In this document: piece by piece, positions 45,764-54,642 of the stretch
Numbering within the stretch: the first letter of the stretch is position 1
Layout of the letters: each line of letters opens with the position of its first letter
Assembly (NCBI RefSeq): GCF_900176325.1
Contig: NZ_FWXK01000001.1
Span: 217,770-281,769, forward strand
Direction: 5' to 3'
Source of the DNA: Aerococcus suis
GTDB lineage: Bacteria > Bacillota > Bacilli > Lactobacillales > Aerococcaceae
Length of the DNA stretch: 64,000 bases
Program-made: the position numbers and the translations under genes
The notes under the pieces: model-generated
Seen by the model: only the letters and a program-made list of their open reading frames with translations
What the model was told of the DNA's origin: nothing
The model's database searches: none

Positions 45764-46366
45764 TTAATCATCATTTTTCGATTCATCGTCTGCTTGTAAC
45801 GACAAATCCACGATTTCTTCATCATTATTCGATTGAAAACGATCGTACAAGTCTTGGCGAAACTCCTCAATTGGCGTCACCTTAACAAACGAATCAGGAG
45901 TAAAGCGTGGGCGATAATCGGCAGGAAAATCTTCAAATTCTGTCGACGTAAACAAATATTTTTCCATCTGTTCATCTGACATCGTTGAAAAATATGCGAA
46001 CGGAATCATATCATCTGTTAACCGGCGATTTCGCAACCGTTTGATAAAATGCGGAATATTATTTAAATCGTAATAATAAGCAAAGTACATCTCACTTCGC
46101 CGTTTTTCAACTGGTGTTCGACTATATTCAATTAAAATCTTTAATAATGCTTGCTGCTCAAGGATATTACGATGCTCAAAGCCACTATAAGTTGTTCTTA
46201 ACATATAAGGCGTATCAATATTAACCTCAGCTAACTTGGCATCATCATCATAAATTTTTAAGGTACGATACTGTTCTTCTGTTTCCGAAGCTTTCGAACG
46301 TGCAACATAATAATTTTCGACGAAAGATAATTGATTTAATTGACTATACAGTTCTTCTGTCCGCAT
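45764..46366 (-). CDS. Hypothetical protein
   Basis: A 200-residue soluble protein I do not recognise. It is rich in Tyr, Phe, Arg and acidic residues, has no signal or membrane segment, and ends in a very acidic, probably disordered tail (about 180-200). The N-terminal half looks like mixed strand and helix (FVENYYVARSKASETEEQYRTLKIYDDDAKLAEVNID). AGAGGGGA lies 10 bases before the ATG, so it is a real gene. It is convergent with the AraC gene and downstream of yitT without a terminator between. Confidence 0.7.
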   Translation of the reverse strand: MRTEELYSQLNQLSFVENYYVARSKASETEEQYRTLKIYDDDAKLAEVNIDTPYMLRTTYSGFEHRNILEQQALLKILIEYSRTPVEKRRSEMYFAYYYDLNNIPHFIKRLRNRRLTDDMIPFAYFSTMSDEQMEKYLFTSTEFEDFPADYRPRFTPDSFVKVTPIEEFRQDLYDRFQSNNDEEIVDLSLQADDESKNDD

Positions 46367-46410
46367 AGATTACAGTCCCCTCTTTGCTTTTCTTCAGTAT
46401 ACCTTACCTC

Positions 46411-47349
46411 TTAAGAGTTTGCACTTGATTCATCTGTAGAGACTGTTTTCGTTGATATTTTTTTCTTTGGTTTTTTCAAAATAGGTTTTTGTTTCACATT
46501 AAATGTGAAGCCTTCCCCACTAACCTCAGAGACAGTGGAAATATATAGGAAAGCTCTCGTATCGACTTCATGTAAATGGCGTTTCAATGCAATCATATCT
46601 GAACGGTTAATAACAGTTATAATCACGACGCGTGGTGTTTTCGTATATCCACCTTTAGCATTATAAATCGTTGTTGCCCGGTGTAAATCATTTAAGATAA
46701 AGTCATTAATTGCACTACCATGTTCCGATATAATCGTAACTTGGAATTTTACATTACCCCCAGACATAATTTTATCAACAATCTGAGAGTTTAATAAAAT
46801 ACCGATGCTTGCATACAGACCACGATCAATTCCAAACATCAACATCACAAACATCAGAACAATTAAATCGACAATCATGACAGACATTGCGAATGGAATT
46901 GGGGTATACATATTAATAATTTTACCGAGAATATCTGTACCACCAGTTGAAGCTCCGGCATTATACACGGTTCCCATGCCAACAGCCATAATTGTAATTC
47001 CTAATATTAGGTTCACAATACTATCTTCAGCTACCGGACCATCAATAGGAATTAATCGTTCATACATTCCATAAAAAATGGAATATAAAAAGATAGATAC
47101 TAATGTTGTCCCACCAAAGTCTTTCCCAACAAAAATGATTCCTAATGCTAGCAACGTCATGTTAACAATAAATAAAATAACTGAGTAAGGTAGTCCAATA
47201 AGTGCATCTAAAACAATTGTAATTCCTGCAGTACCTCCCCCAGCTAATTCGTCAGGTACAATAAAGAAATATAAACCTGTTGTCATTAAAAATGTTCCTA
47301 ACGCCACAAGTAATAATTGTCTTACATTAATGTTTTTTAAGCTTTCCAT
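46411..47349 (-). CDS. YitT family membrane protein (DUF2179)
   Basis: A 312-residue protein with about five or six membrane spans (about 8-205) containing GGGTAGITIVLDALIGLPYS and GASTGGTDILGKIIN, and a C-terminal soluble domain (about 225-300, DUF2179) with SGGNVKFQVTIISEHGSAINDFIL and VVIITVINRSDMIALKRHLHEVD. Role unknown; transport has been suggested for the family. ATG 47349 follows AAAAGGAGTGGGAAA; upstream in-frame codons (22) are not supported by a binding site. The tail is Lys/Ser-rich. Confidence 0.9.
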   Translation of the reverse strand: MESLKNINVRQLLLVALGTFLMTTGLYFFIVPDELAGGGTAGITIVLDALIGLPYSVILFIVNMTLLALGIIFVGKDFGGTTLVSIFLYSIFYGMYERLIPIDGPVAEDSIVNLILGITIMAVGMGTVYNAGASTGGTDILGKIINMYTPIPFAMSVMIVDLIVLMFVMLMFGIDRGLYASIGILLNSQIVDKIMSGGNVKFQVTIISEHGSAINDFILNDLHRATTIYNAKGGYTKTPRVVIITVINRSDMIALKRHLHEVDTRAFLYISTVSEVSGEGFTFNVKQKPILKKPKKKISTKTVSTDESSANS

Positions 47350-47538
47350 TTTCCCACTCCTTTTTCTTGAATTTTGAACACACTTGACTATAGCAAATAT
47401 ACGGTATAGACGCAATCAGTTATTTGAAAAAATCTGGCTTTTTATAAGCTTTCATTACTGTTTTCATGTTTATAATTGAGCAAAGTTAAACCATCTATAA
47501 TAAAGGAAAATGTATCCGATTCCACCTCGTAGTGAATC

Positions 47539-47567
47539 TTGAATAGGTAGCCATAATTCGCTATAAT
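47539..47567 (+). promoter_or_regulatory. Promoter of trhO
   Basis: TTGAAT, 17-base spacer, TATAAT, ending 53 bases before the ATG. Confidence 0.75.
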
Positions 47568-47620
47568 TAAGGGACGTAGTGTTAAAAACAAACGACTAAC
47601 TTTACTTTGGAGGTAATGAT

Positions 47621-48595
47621 ATGTCAAAAGATTACGAAGTATTACTTTATTATAAATATGTTCCGATTGAAGATCCTGAACAATTTACGAAAGATGAACT
47701 GATGTATTGTAAATCAATTGGTTTACGTGGTCGTATCTTAATTAGTTCAGAAGGAATTAACGGAACCGTTAGTGGTCCTAAAGAAGTCACTAAAAAATAT
47801 ATGGATCATATGCACAGTATGGATAAATTCTCTGACTTATGGTTTAAAATTGATGAAGCAGATGACTACGCACATAAAAAAATGTTCGTTCGTCACCGTG
47901 ATGAAATCGTGTCATTAAAACTTGAAGATGATGTTGACCCATTAGAAACAACTGGTCATCATCTTGAACCTGAACAATTCCGTGAAGCAATGCAAGATGA
48001 CGATACCGTCATCATTGATACTCGTAACGACTATGAATATGAACTAGGACATTTCAAAAATGCTATCAATCCAGATATTCATGCTTTCCGCGAATTACCA
48101 CAATGGTTACAAGATAATAAAGAAAAATTCATGGATAAAAAAGTTCTTGTCTATTGTACTGGTGGTGTTCGTTGCGAAAAACTTTCTGGCTACTTAGTCC
48201 GTGAAGGTATCGGTAAAGAAATCGGCCAACTATATGGTGGAATTGAAAACTATAGCCAAAATGAAGAAACAAAAGGCGACTTATGGGAAGGAAAAATGTA
48301 TGTCTTTGACGAACGGATTTCTGTCCCAATCAATCGCGTAAACCCTACAGTTATTGGTGTTGATCATTTCGATGGTACGCCATGCGAACGTTACATTAAT
48401 TGTGGTAACCCAGAATGTAACCGTCAAATTTTAGCATCTGAAGAAAACCAAGAAAAATACTTAGGCGGCTGCTGTCACGAATGCCGTGTTCATCCACGTA
48501 ATCGTTACGTTAAAGCACGTGGTTGGTCTACTGAAGAAGTTAAAGAACGCTTAGCTGCTATCGGTGAAGAATTACCAGATGGCGTTGAAGCATAA
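47621..48595 (+). CDS. trhO: tRNA uridine(34) hydroxylase TrhO (rhodanese family, YceA/UPF0176)
   Basis: A 324-residue protein. After an N-terminal alpha/beta domain ([31 protein letters not shown]) comes a rhodanese domain with the active-site loop [14 protein letters not shown] near residue 180, then a Cys-rich C-terminal region ([30 protein letters not shown]) that probably binds zinc. Members of this family hydroxylate U34 of tRNAs using prephenate-independent oxygen. GGAGG lies 7 bases before the ATG. It is monocistronic with a strong promoter and terminator. Confidence 0.93.
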   Translation: MSKDYEVLLYYKYVPIEDPEQFTKDELMYCKSIGLRGRILISSEGINGTVSGPKEVTKKYMDHMHSMDKFSDLWFKIDEADDYAHKKMFVRHRDEIVSLKLEDDVDPLETTGHHLEPEQFREAMQDDDTVIIDTRNDYEYELGHFKNAINPDIHAFRELPQWLQDNKEKFMDKKVLVYCTGGVRCEKLSGYLVREGIGKEIGQLYGGIENYSQNEETKGDLWEGKMYVFDERISVPINRVNPTVIGVDHFDGTPCERYINCGNPECNRQILASEENQEKYLGGCCHECRVHPRNRYVKARGWSTEEVKERLAAIGEELPDGVEA

Positions 48596-48614
48596 TAGTT
48601 TATAGTAGTAAGTT

Positions 48615-48645
48615 AGCGGAAGAGGCGTGCCTCTTCCGCTTTTTG
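48615..48645 (+). terminator. Rho-independent terminator of trhO
   Basis: AGCGGAAGAGGC (48615-48626) pairs perfectly with GCCTCTTCCGCT (48629-48640), followed by five T. Confidence 0.95.
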
Positions 48646-48666
48646 CTGCCATTTTTTAATTCTTCC

Positions 48667-48694
48667 TTTGTTTCATAGTTCACTATGCTATAAT
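48667..48694 (+). promoter_or_regulatory. Probable promoter of proBA
   Basis: TTTGTT, 16-base spacer, TATAAT; the -10 is perfect, the -35 weak. Confidence 0.5.
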
Positions 48695-48748
48695 ACACTC
48701 TAAGTTCTTACGCTAAACGATTAAAGATTAAAGATTGGAGTGTCATTT

Positions 48749-49564
48749 GTGTCACGTCAAACAATTAAACAATCAAAACGGATTGTCGTCAAAATTGGAA
48801 CCAACTCCCTTCTTGATGACAATAACCAATTAAATTATCGACGAATTGATCGCCTAGCCTATGTTTTAAGTACGCTAGTGCAATATAAAAAAGAAGTGAT
48901 TCTCGTCACTTCGGGAGCTATCGGAGTTGGATGTGCCCAATTAAATATTGCTGAACGCCCTGTTGCAATTCCTAAACAACAAGCCATCGCTTCAGTTGGA
49001 CAGGTCGCTTTGATGACAGTTTACGATCGGTTCTTTGGTTACTACAATCAACCTGTTGGTCAAGTCCTATTAACAAAAGACATTATTGATTTCCCTGAAA
49101 GTTATATTAACTATCAGAATAGTATGAATGCCTTACTAAATAATCAAATTATTCCAATTATTAATGAAAATGACGCCGTAGCAGTTGAAGAAATGGACCA
49201 CCATACTCGCTTTGGAGATAATGATACTTTATCCGGAATGGTTGCACGAACAACAGCGGCTGACTTACTTATTTTATTAACCGATGTTGATGGTTTTTAT
49301 TCAGGGAATCCTCAATCAGATGCTTCGGCCAAACGTTTCAAAGTTCTGTATGAAGTAACTGACGAATTAATGGAAATGGCTGGAGATAAAGGATCAACCT
49401 TTAGTACTGGGGGTATGCAAACCAAATTAAGAGCGGCTAAGCAATTACTTATTGATCAAATCTCAACCGCTATTATGAGTTCACATGACCCTAGTGATAT
49501 TTTCTCTTTATTAGATGGATATGATATTGGAACTGTATTTATTCCAGAAACGAAGGAGGACTAA
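48749..49564 (+). CDS. proB: Glutamate 5-kinase
   Basis: First step of proline synthesis, phosphorylating glutamate. The 271-residue amino acid kinase domain shows VVKIGTNSLLDD, VTSGAIGVGCAQL, ENDAVAVEEMDHHTRFGDND and STGGMQTKLRAAKQL. The C-terminal PUA domain of the longer E. coli form is absent, as in many Lactobacillales. The start is GTG 48749, 8 bases after TTGGAG; another GTG three codons earlier overlaps that site. It is followed after two bases by proA. No proC is in the window. Confidence 0.94.
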   Translation: MSRQTIKQSKRIVVKIGTNSLLDDNNQLNYRRIDRLAYVLSTLVQYKKEVILVTSGAIGVGCAQLNIAERPVAIPKQQAIASVGQVALMTVYDRFFGYYNQPVGQVLLTKDIIDFPESYINYQNSMNALLNNQIIPIINENDAVAVEEMDHHTRFGDNDTLSGMVARTTAADLLILLTDVDGFYSGNPQSDASAKRFKVLYEVTDELMEMAGDKGSTFSTGGMQTKLRAAKQLLIDQISTAIMSSHDPSDIFSLLDGYDIGTVFIPETKED

Positions 49565-49566
49565 TA

Positions 49567-50823
49567 ATGATTAATGAAAAATCTCTCATTACCTTAGCTA
49601 AAAATGCTAAGAAGACAGCCCATCATTTAGCACAATTAACGACTACAGAAAAAAATATGGCGTTACGTACCATGGCAAAACATCTTAGATCAGCAGCAGC
49701 CGATATTTTAGCTGTTAATGCTAAAGATATCAGTGAAGCTAAGCAAAATGGGCGCTCAGATAGCTTTATAGAACGTCTGACTTTAACACCAGAACGTGTC
49801 GAAGCGATGGCAAATGGTCTCGAACAAGTGGCTACTTTACCAGATATTATTGGCCAAACGGATTCTCAATGGTTAACTGACACCGACTTACAAATCAGTA
49901 AAGTTCGAGTGCCTTTAGGCGTTATCGGTATCATCTACGAATCTCGTCCTAATGTCACAACTGATGCCTCAGCCTTAGCTTTCAAATCAGGGAATGCGGT
50001 TATTCTTCGTGGTGGCAAAGAAACGATTCATAGCAATACAGAAATTGTTCAAGTGTTACAAGCAGCCCTTAAAGAAGTGAACTTGCCAATAACAGCAATT
50101 AACTATATTGATAATCCAGACCGTGAGCTTGCAAAACAGTTCATGCATTTGAATGAATATGTTGATTGTTTAATCCCTCGTGGTAGTGCTGGCTTAATTC
50201 AAAACGTGATTCAACAAGCAACAATTCCAACTATAGAGACTGGAACCGGTAATAATCATTTGTATATTCATAAAGATGCTGATATCGAAAAAGCATTAGC
50301 CATCTTAGAAAATGCTAAAACACAACGCGTATCTGTCTGCAATGCCATTGAAACTTTATTGGTCGATAAAGAGATTGCTGAGGAATTTCTCTCTCTAGCA
50401 GCCTCACTACTCGCAAAATATCATGTTAAAATTCATGCTGACAATATCGCAAGCAACTATTTTCAAAATAGCATCGCTATTACTCCTGACGATGATGCGA
50501 CGGAATATTTAGATTATGAATTAGCGATTCGGGTTGTTGAAGACGTCAACACTGCTATTGAACACATTATGACCTATTCTACACATCATACGGAAACAAT
50601 TGTTACCGAAAATTATTCTACCGCTCGTTTATTTACCCAAGCTATCGATTCAGCTGTCGTTATGGTTAATGCCTCATCTCGCTTTTCTGATGGTGAACAA
50701 TTTGGTTTTGGTGGCGAAATTGGGATTAGTACTCAAAAATTACACGCACGTGGTCCAATGGGATTAGCCGCGTTAACTTCTTATAAATACATCGTTTTAG
50801 GTGATGGACAAACTCGTGATTAG
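49567..50823 (+). CDS. proA: Glutamate-5-semialdehyde dehydrogenase (gamma-glutamyl phosphate reductase)
   Basis: Second step of proline synthesis, reducing gamma-glutamyl phosphate with NADPH. The 418-residue ALDH-superfamily enzyme has PLGVIGIIYESRPNVTTDA, SGNAVILRGGKE, the IPRGSAGL region and the catalytic cysteine in AKTQRVSVCNAIETLLV near residue 258. The binding site GGAGG lies inside the end of proB, so translation is coupled. It ends in a terminator shared with cpsD on the opposite strand. Confidence 0.96.
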   Translation: MINEKSLITLAKNAKKTAHHLAQLTTTEKNMALRTMAKHLRSAAADILAVNAKDISEAKQNGRSDSFIERLTLTPERVEAMANGLEQVATLPDIIGQTDSQWLTDTDLQISKVRVPLGVIGIIYESRPNVTTDASALAFKSGNAVILRGGKETIHSNTEIVQVLQAALKEVNLPITAINYIDNPDRELAKQFMHLNEYVDCLIPRGSAGLIQNVIQQATIPTIETGTGNNHLYIHKDADIEKALAILENAKTQRVSVCNAIETLLVDKEIAEEFLSLAASLLAKYHVKIHADNIASNYFQNSIAITPDDDATEYLDYELAIRVVEDVNTAIEHIMTYSTHHTETIVTENYSTARLFTQAIDSAVVMVNASSRFSDGEQFGFGGEIGISTQKLHARGPMGLAALTSYKYIVLGDGQTRD

Positions 50824-50835
50824 ATGACTTCATTA

Positions 50836-50867
50836 AAAAAGGTCGTTGGCTATGCCAGCGACCTTTT
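50836..50867. terminator. Bidirectional terminator between proA and the cps module
   Basis: AAAAGGTCGTTGGC (50837-50850) pairs with GCCAGCGACCTTTT (50854-50867), one G-T pair, with T and A rich flanks. Confidence 0.93.
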
Positions 50868-50884
50868 TCGATATTAATTACTTT

Positions 50885-51601
50885 TTATTTAATAGCTTTA
50901 GATTCTTTTTTGTCTTCTGAACCATTATAAATAGCCCCAATGACATTCGCATTAACAGCATCTAGTCGTTCTTTAGCTTGATAAATACTATTTTTTTCAG
51001 TAACTCCTTCACGAATCGTAATGATGATACCATCTACTTTAGTAGCCATCACTTGAGCATCATCACCTGTTAATAATGCAGAGGAATCAAAAATAACTGT
51101 ATCAAAAACATCATTGAATTCTTCAATAAGAGCTTCCATTCGTTTAGAATCTAATAATTCTGAAGGATTAGGAGGCATTGGCCCAGCTGATAATACATAA
51201 AGATTAGCGTCTTTAACTTTGATAATAGCATCCATAATAGTCAAACTATCATCTGTCAATAATGTCGTTAACCCTGGATGATGTTCGTTTAAATTAAATG
51301 TTTTATAAATAGAAGGTTTACGCAAATTGGTATCAACTAACAAAACCCGTTTCCCTTGTTCAGCCATTACCGCAGCTAAATTGGCTGCCATTGTCGATTT
51401 TCCTTCTGAATCATCGGCTGAAGTCACCAACAACGTTTGAATTTTTTTATCTGCAGCAGAAAATTGAATATTTTCCTTTATAGATCGAAATTGTTCCGCA
51501 ACCGTATCACTTGGTCGTGTCACTGTTACTAAGCTTGCCCCTAATTGCTGTTCTTGATTATCTTTATCACTTTTTTTTCGCTTATTTGTTTTAAACACCA
51601 T
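50885..51601 (-). CDS. cpsD: BY-kinase-like CpsD/CapB family ATPase without tyrosine tail
   Basis: A 238-residue cytoplasmic P-loop protein of the bacterial tyrosine kinase (CpsD/EpsB) type. Walker A is SADDSEGKST (usually xxPGEGKST), Walker A' VLLVDTNLRKPSIY and Walker B VIFDSSALL (usually IDTPP). Its C-terminus ends YNGSEDKKESKAIK and lacks the tyrosine cluster whose phosphorylation cycle controls capsule length in pneumococcus. It follows cpsC by 14 bases, the partner that activates such kinases. The altered loops and the missing tail suggest a reduced or differently regulated protein. Function as a kinase is uncertain. Confidence 0.85.
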   Translation of the reverse strand: MVFKTNKRKKSDKDNQEQQLGASLVTVTRPSDTVAEQFRSIKENIQFSAADKKIQTLLVTSADDSEGKSTMAANLAAVMAEQGKRVLLVDTNLRKPSIYKTFNLNEHHPGLTTLLTDDSLTIMDAIIKVKDANLYVLSAGPMPPNPSELLDSKRMEALIEEFNDVFDTVIFDSSALLTGDDAQVMATKVDGIIITIREGVTEKNSIYQAKERLDAVNANVIGAIYNGSEDKKESKAIK

Positions 51602-51615
51602 TACAATCCTCCTTA

Positions 51616-52359
51616 TTAAACTCGACGACGACGATTAACAGTTTCTCCAGACAATGTTTTTTTGAAGCGCGTGTCTTTAACATCATCGCGTGACATCTGT
51701 GAAACAGCTCCTAATGGTGTCCAACCGATTTCTTTAATAATCTCTTGAGAATGGATTGTCCGATCAAAAACTGAATGTAATAACACCCAAAGAAAACCAA
51801 CTAGAGCCCCTATTACTGTCCCAACTACTAAATTTACCGCAATATGTGGAGATGAAGGCGTTTCGTTTGGTTTTGCTTCAGTTACCACTGATACTTTTTG
51901 GACATGTAAGATATCTGTTGCTTGATTAGAAAACTGATTGACAACTGCATTAGCAATATCTGCTGCTTGGTAAGGAGAATTATCTTCAACATTAATTGAT
52001 AAAATTAATGAATCCGATTCATTATCAATTGTAATCTTATCCGCCAGTTCGTCCACAGATTGATTTAAATCTAAGTCATTAATGACTGGATCTAACACTG
52101 CAGGTTTTTTAATCAATGATTGATAGGTATTTAATAAAATTTCATTTCCTTCTGACGTTAATTGTTGACTATTTTCAACAGAATCTTGTTCTCTATTTAC
52201 TACAATATCTGCAGTTGATGAGTAAGTCGGTTTAATCAGTACAAAAGTAATTAACGCCGATAAAACTAACCCAATAATCGTTGTCAATATTATTTTCCCA
52301 CTATTATCTTTTATTGCTCTACTGATATTGGTTGATGATCTTTTTTGTTTACTTTTCAT
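51616..52359 (-). CDS. cpsC: Wzz/CpsC-type polysaccharide co-polymerase and kinase activator
   Basis: A 247-residue membrane protein with two spans, IILTTIIGLVLSALITFVLI (about 19-38) and the C-terminal VNLVVGTVIGALVGFLWVLL (about 172-192), bracketing an extracellular domain, as in CpsC/YwqC. The C-terminal cytoplasmic stretch (about 193-247), ending in NRRRRV, would contact CpsD. Its role is to set polysaccharide chain length and activate the kinase. It starts ATG with AGGAGG 4 bases before and follows the CapD-like gene by 69 bases. Confidence 0.88.
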   Translation of the reverse strand: MKSKQKRSSTNISRAIKDNSGKIILTTIIGLVLSALITFVLIKPTYSSTADIVVNREQDSVENSQQLTSEGNEILLNTYQSLIKKPAVLDPVINDLDLNQSVDELADKITIDNESDSLILSINVEDNSPYQAADIANAVVNQFSNQATDILHVQKVSVVTEAKPNETPSSPHIAVNLVVGTVIGALVGFLWVLLHSVFDRTIHSQEIIKEIGWTPLGAVSQMSRDDVKDTRFKKTLSGETVNRRRRV

Positions 52360-52428
52360 ATTTCCTCCTAAAGCATTAGCTACTCACACATTTTACCACA
52401 AAATATTAGGAAACTATGATGATTCAAA

Positions 52429-53811
52429 TTAAGAATCTTGAAGGTTACGGTGAACATATTCAACCAAACGTTTTCTTAGTTCACTATTATTAGTTCCTGA
52501 TATATCTAAACGATTAATAAATGATAAAATATTTTCTAATGGCATATTTTGAATACGACCAACAAAAATTTTATCATCAACTTTCTCCCCAATCGTTTCA
52601 TCGGTTAATAACAATTCTTCATAAAGTTTTTCACCTGGACGAATTCCCATTTCTTTAATCTCAATTTCATCTTCAGTAAATCCACTTAATTTAATCATTT
52701 TTTTAGCTAAATCTACAATATAAACTTCTTCTCCCATATCTAAAATAAAGATTTCGCCACCTTTGGCATAAGCTCCAGCTTGAATAACTAAACGACTAGC
52801 TTCTGGAATCGTCATAAAGAAACGTCGCATATTAAAATCCGTCACTGTCACTGGCCCGCCAGCTTGAATTTGGCGTTTAAATAGTGGAATAACTGAGCCG
52901 CGACTCCCTAAAACATTACCAAAACGAACAGCAGTAAAAATCGTATGACCTTCTTCATTCAGTCCCGTAACAATCATCTCAGCAATTCGTTTGGTAGCCC
53001 CCATAACACCAGAAGGATTATTTGCCTTATCTGTTGATAACATAACAAATACACCAACATTAGCTTTTTTAGCTGCCATAGCCACATTTAAAGTACCAAA
53101 CACATTATTTTTTACTGCTTCAGTGGGATTTGCTTCCATTAATGGAACATGCTTATGCGCCGCTGCATGATAAACAATATCTGGTTGATATTTTAGCATT
53201 AATGTTTCAATATATTCTTTATTTTGCACATCAGCAATGACAGGAATAATCTCAGTATGTTGCAAATTTAAATTCCGCAACTCTTGATAAATAAGATAGA
53301 TTGAATTCTCACCATGTCCCAATAAATAAAGATACCTTGGAGAAAATTTAATAATCTGACGGCATATCTCAGAACCAATAGAACCTCCAGCTCCCGTCAC
53401 TAATACGCTCTGGTCGCTAATTTGATTTAATGCTTTCTCATCATCTAATTCAACTTCCTCTCGACCTAATAAATCAGCAATATCGATTTCATGTGAGATT
53501 TGTTTTGAATTAAATGAATAATTTTCAGTAAATATCCCTTCACCTGGTGACATTTGCGTCATTTTTATTCCCATTGAATGACCAAAATCTAATATCCATT
53601 CCATTTTATCAATCGATAAAAACGGTGCTATAAAGAAAAAGCCTAACATAATATGAACGATAAAATAAATACTTGGTATCCCTATCATTGTTTGAACGGG
53701 CAAACTAATAGAATCGTTTAACAAGAGGTAAACCATCGGGATTCCAATAACCATACTTACTAAATCAGCTAATATAATAGCTTCCCATTTGAAATGTTTT
53801 GAAATTTTCAC
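52429..53811 (-). CDS. CapD/EpsC-type nucleotide-sugar dehydratase/epimerase, shortened N-terminus
   Basis: A 460-residue membrane-linked SDR enzyme, probably a UDP-GlcNAc 4,6-dehydratase or epimerase for polysaccharide sugars. Residues about 135-460 are the Rossmann domain with VTGAGGSIGSE (138-148), LSTDKANNPSGVMGATKR and a late RPGEKLYEELL. Proteins of this family usually have about 600 residues with four membrane spans and an extra N-terminal Rossmann-like domain; here only two spans (about 10-32 and 42-66) and the end of that domain (DIADLLGREEVELD) remain, so about 130-150 residues are missing. The frame is otherwise intact. GTG start after GGAGGAAGG. Confidence 0.87.
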   Translation of the reverse strand: MKISKHFKWEAIILADLVSMVIGIPMVYLLLNDSISLPVQTMIGIPSIYFIVHIMLGFFFIAPFLSIDKMEWILDFGHSMGIKMTQMSPGEGIFTENYSFNSKQISHEIDIADLLGREEVELDDEKALNQISDQSVLVTGAGGSIGSEICRQIIKFSPRYLYLLGHGENSIYLIYQELRNLNLQHTEIIPVIADVQNKEYIETLMLKYQPDIVYHAAAHKHVPLMEANPTEAVKNNVFGTLNVAMAAKKANVGVFVMLSTDKANNPSGVMGATKRIAEMIVTGLNEEGHTIFTAVRFGNVLGSRGSVIPLFKRQIQAGGPVTVTDFNMRRFFMTIPEASRLVIQAGAYAKGGEIFILDMGEEVYIVDLAKKMIKLSGFTEDEIEIKEMGIRPGEKLYEELLLTDETIGEKVDDKIFVGRIQNMPLENILSFINRLDISGTNNSELRKRLVEYVHRNLQDS

Positions 53812-53828
53812 TACCTTCCTCCATCATT

Positions 53829-54599
53829 CTAAAATAACCGCCACCGTTTTTGGCGTTTTTTCTCTACGTGAAAATCAGTAATTAAGGGATCGCCATTGAT
53901 TAAACTTTTGGCATTTTGTTTTAAATCAAAAACCGTCGTTTCCCCGTATTTTTTTTCAACCTTTTTCAAAGCTTCGGTCATTAAATACCTCTGGTTTCCT
54001 TCAGGCCGATGCGCATCAGAAGCTATTAAATGCACAAGCCCTTGATCTAGCATCTGCTCAGCAGCATGCTGTACTTCTTCCCCAAATTTACCGAGATAAC
54101 TCGCTGCTGTTAACTGTCCATAACAGCCACGTTTAATATATTCTGCTAATAATGACGGATTTTTCATTAATATTTCATGACGCTCGGGGTGAACAATGAC
54201 TGGTTGAATATCGTTTACTCGCAAATCAAAAAGCAACTGATCAAAATAAATAGGAATACTATCAGAAGGAAGTTCAAGTAGTAAATATGTTTGATTTAAA
54301 TCAGCAAATAAAATCTCGCCTTTTTTTATATGATCTAATAAATCGATATGAACGCGTACTTCTTGTGACGGAAAAAGAATGACATTAATTCCTCTTCTAT
54401 CAAGTTCCTCTTGTACAATAGCCACTTGTTGTTCGATGTCACTTGCATAGTTTAAGTATCTACCATCATAATGATGGGGAGTTGCTAAGATATGGGTAAT
54501 TCCATCACTTTTTGCTTGATTAACCATATCTATGGTCATCTCTAAACTTTCTGATCCATCATCAATTTCTGGTAATATATGGCAATGACTATCAATCAT
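53829..54599 (-). CDS. cpsB: CpsB/YwqE-type PHP-fold tyrosine-protein phosphatase
   Basis: A 256-residue Mn-dependent PHP phosphatase that, in related systems, dephosphorylates the CpsD kinase. Metal ligands are visible in MIDSHCHILPEIDDGS (H5, H7), ILATPHHYDG, LELPSD and VIVHPERHE, LIASDAHRP. It is the first cps gene, 17 bases ahead of the CapD-like gene, with GGGGGAGG before its ATG. Since the kinase lacks a tyrosine tail, its target here is an open question. Confidence 0.92.
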   Translation of the reverse strand: MIDSHCHILPEIDDGSESLEMTIDMVNQAKSDGITHILATPHHYDGRYLNYASDIEQQVAIVQEELDRRGINVILFPSQEVRVHIDLLDHIKKGEILFADLNQTYLLLELPSDSIPIYFDQLLFDLRVNDIQPVIVHPERHEILMKNPSLLAEYIKRGCYGQLTAASYLGKFGEEVQHAAEQMLDQGLVHLIASDAHRPEGNQRYLMTEALKKVEKKYGETTVFDLKQNAKSLINGDPLITDFHVEKKRQKRWRLF

Positions 54600-54642
54600 T
54601 GACTCTCACCTCCCCCAATTTAAGGTAAGAACAGCTAGCAGA

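Noticed and set aside
47442-47627. Short open frame on the minus strand upstream of trhO
   Set aside because: No ribosome binding site; it overlaps the trhO promoter and the 5' end of that gene.
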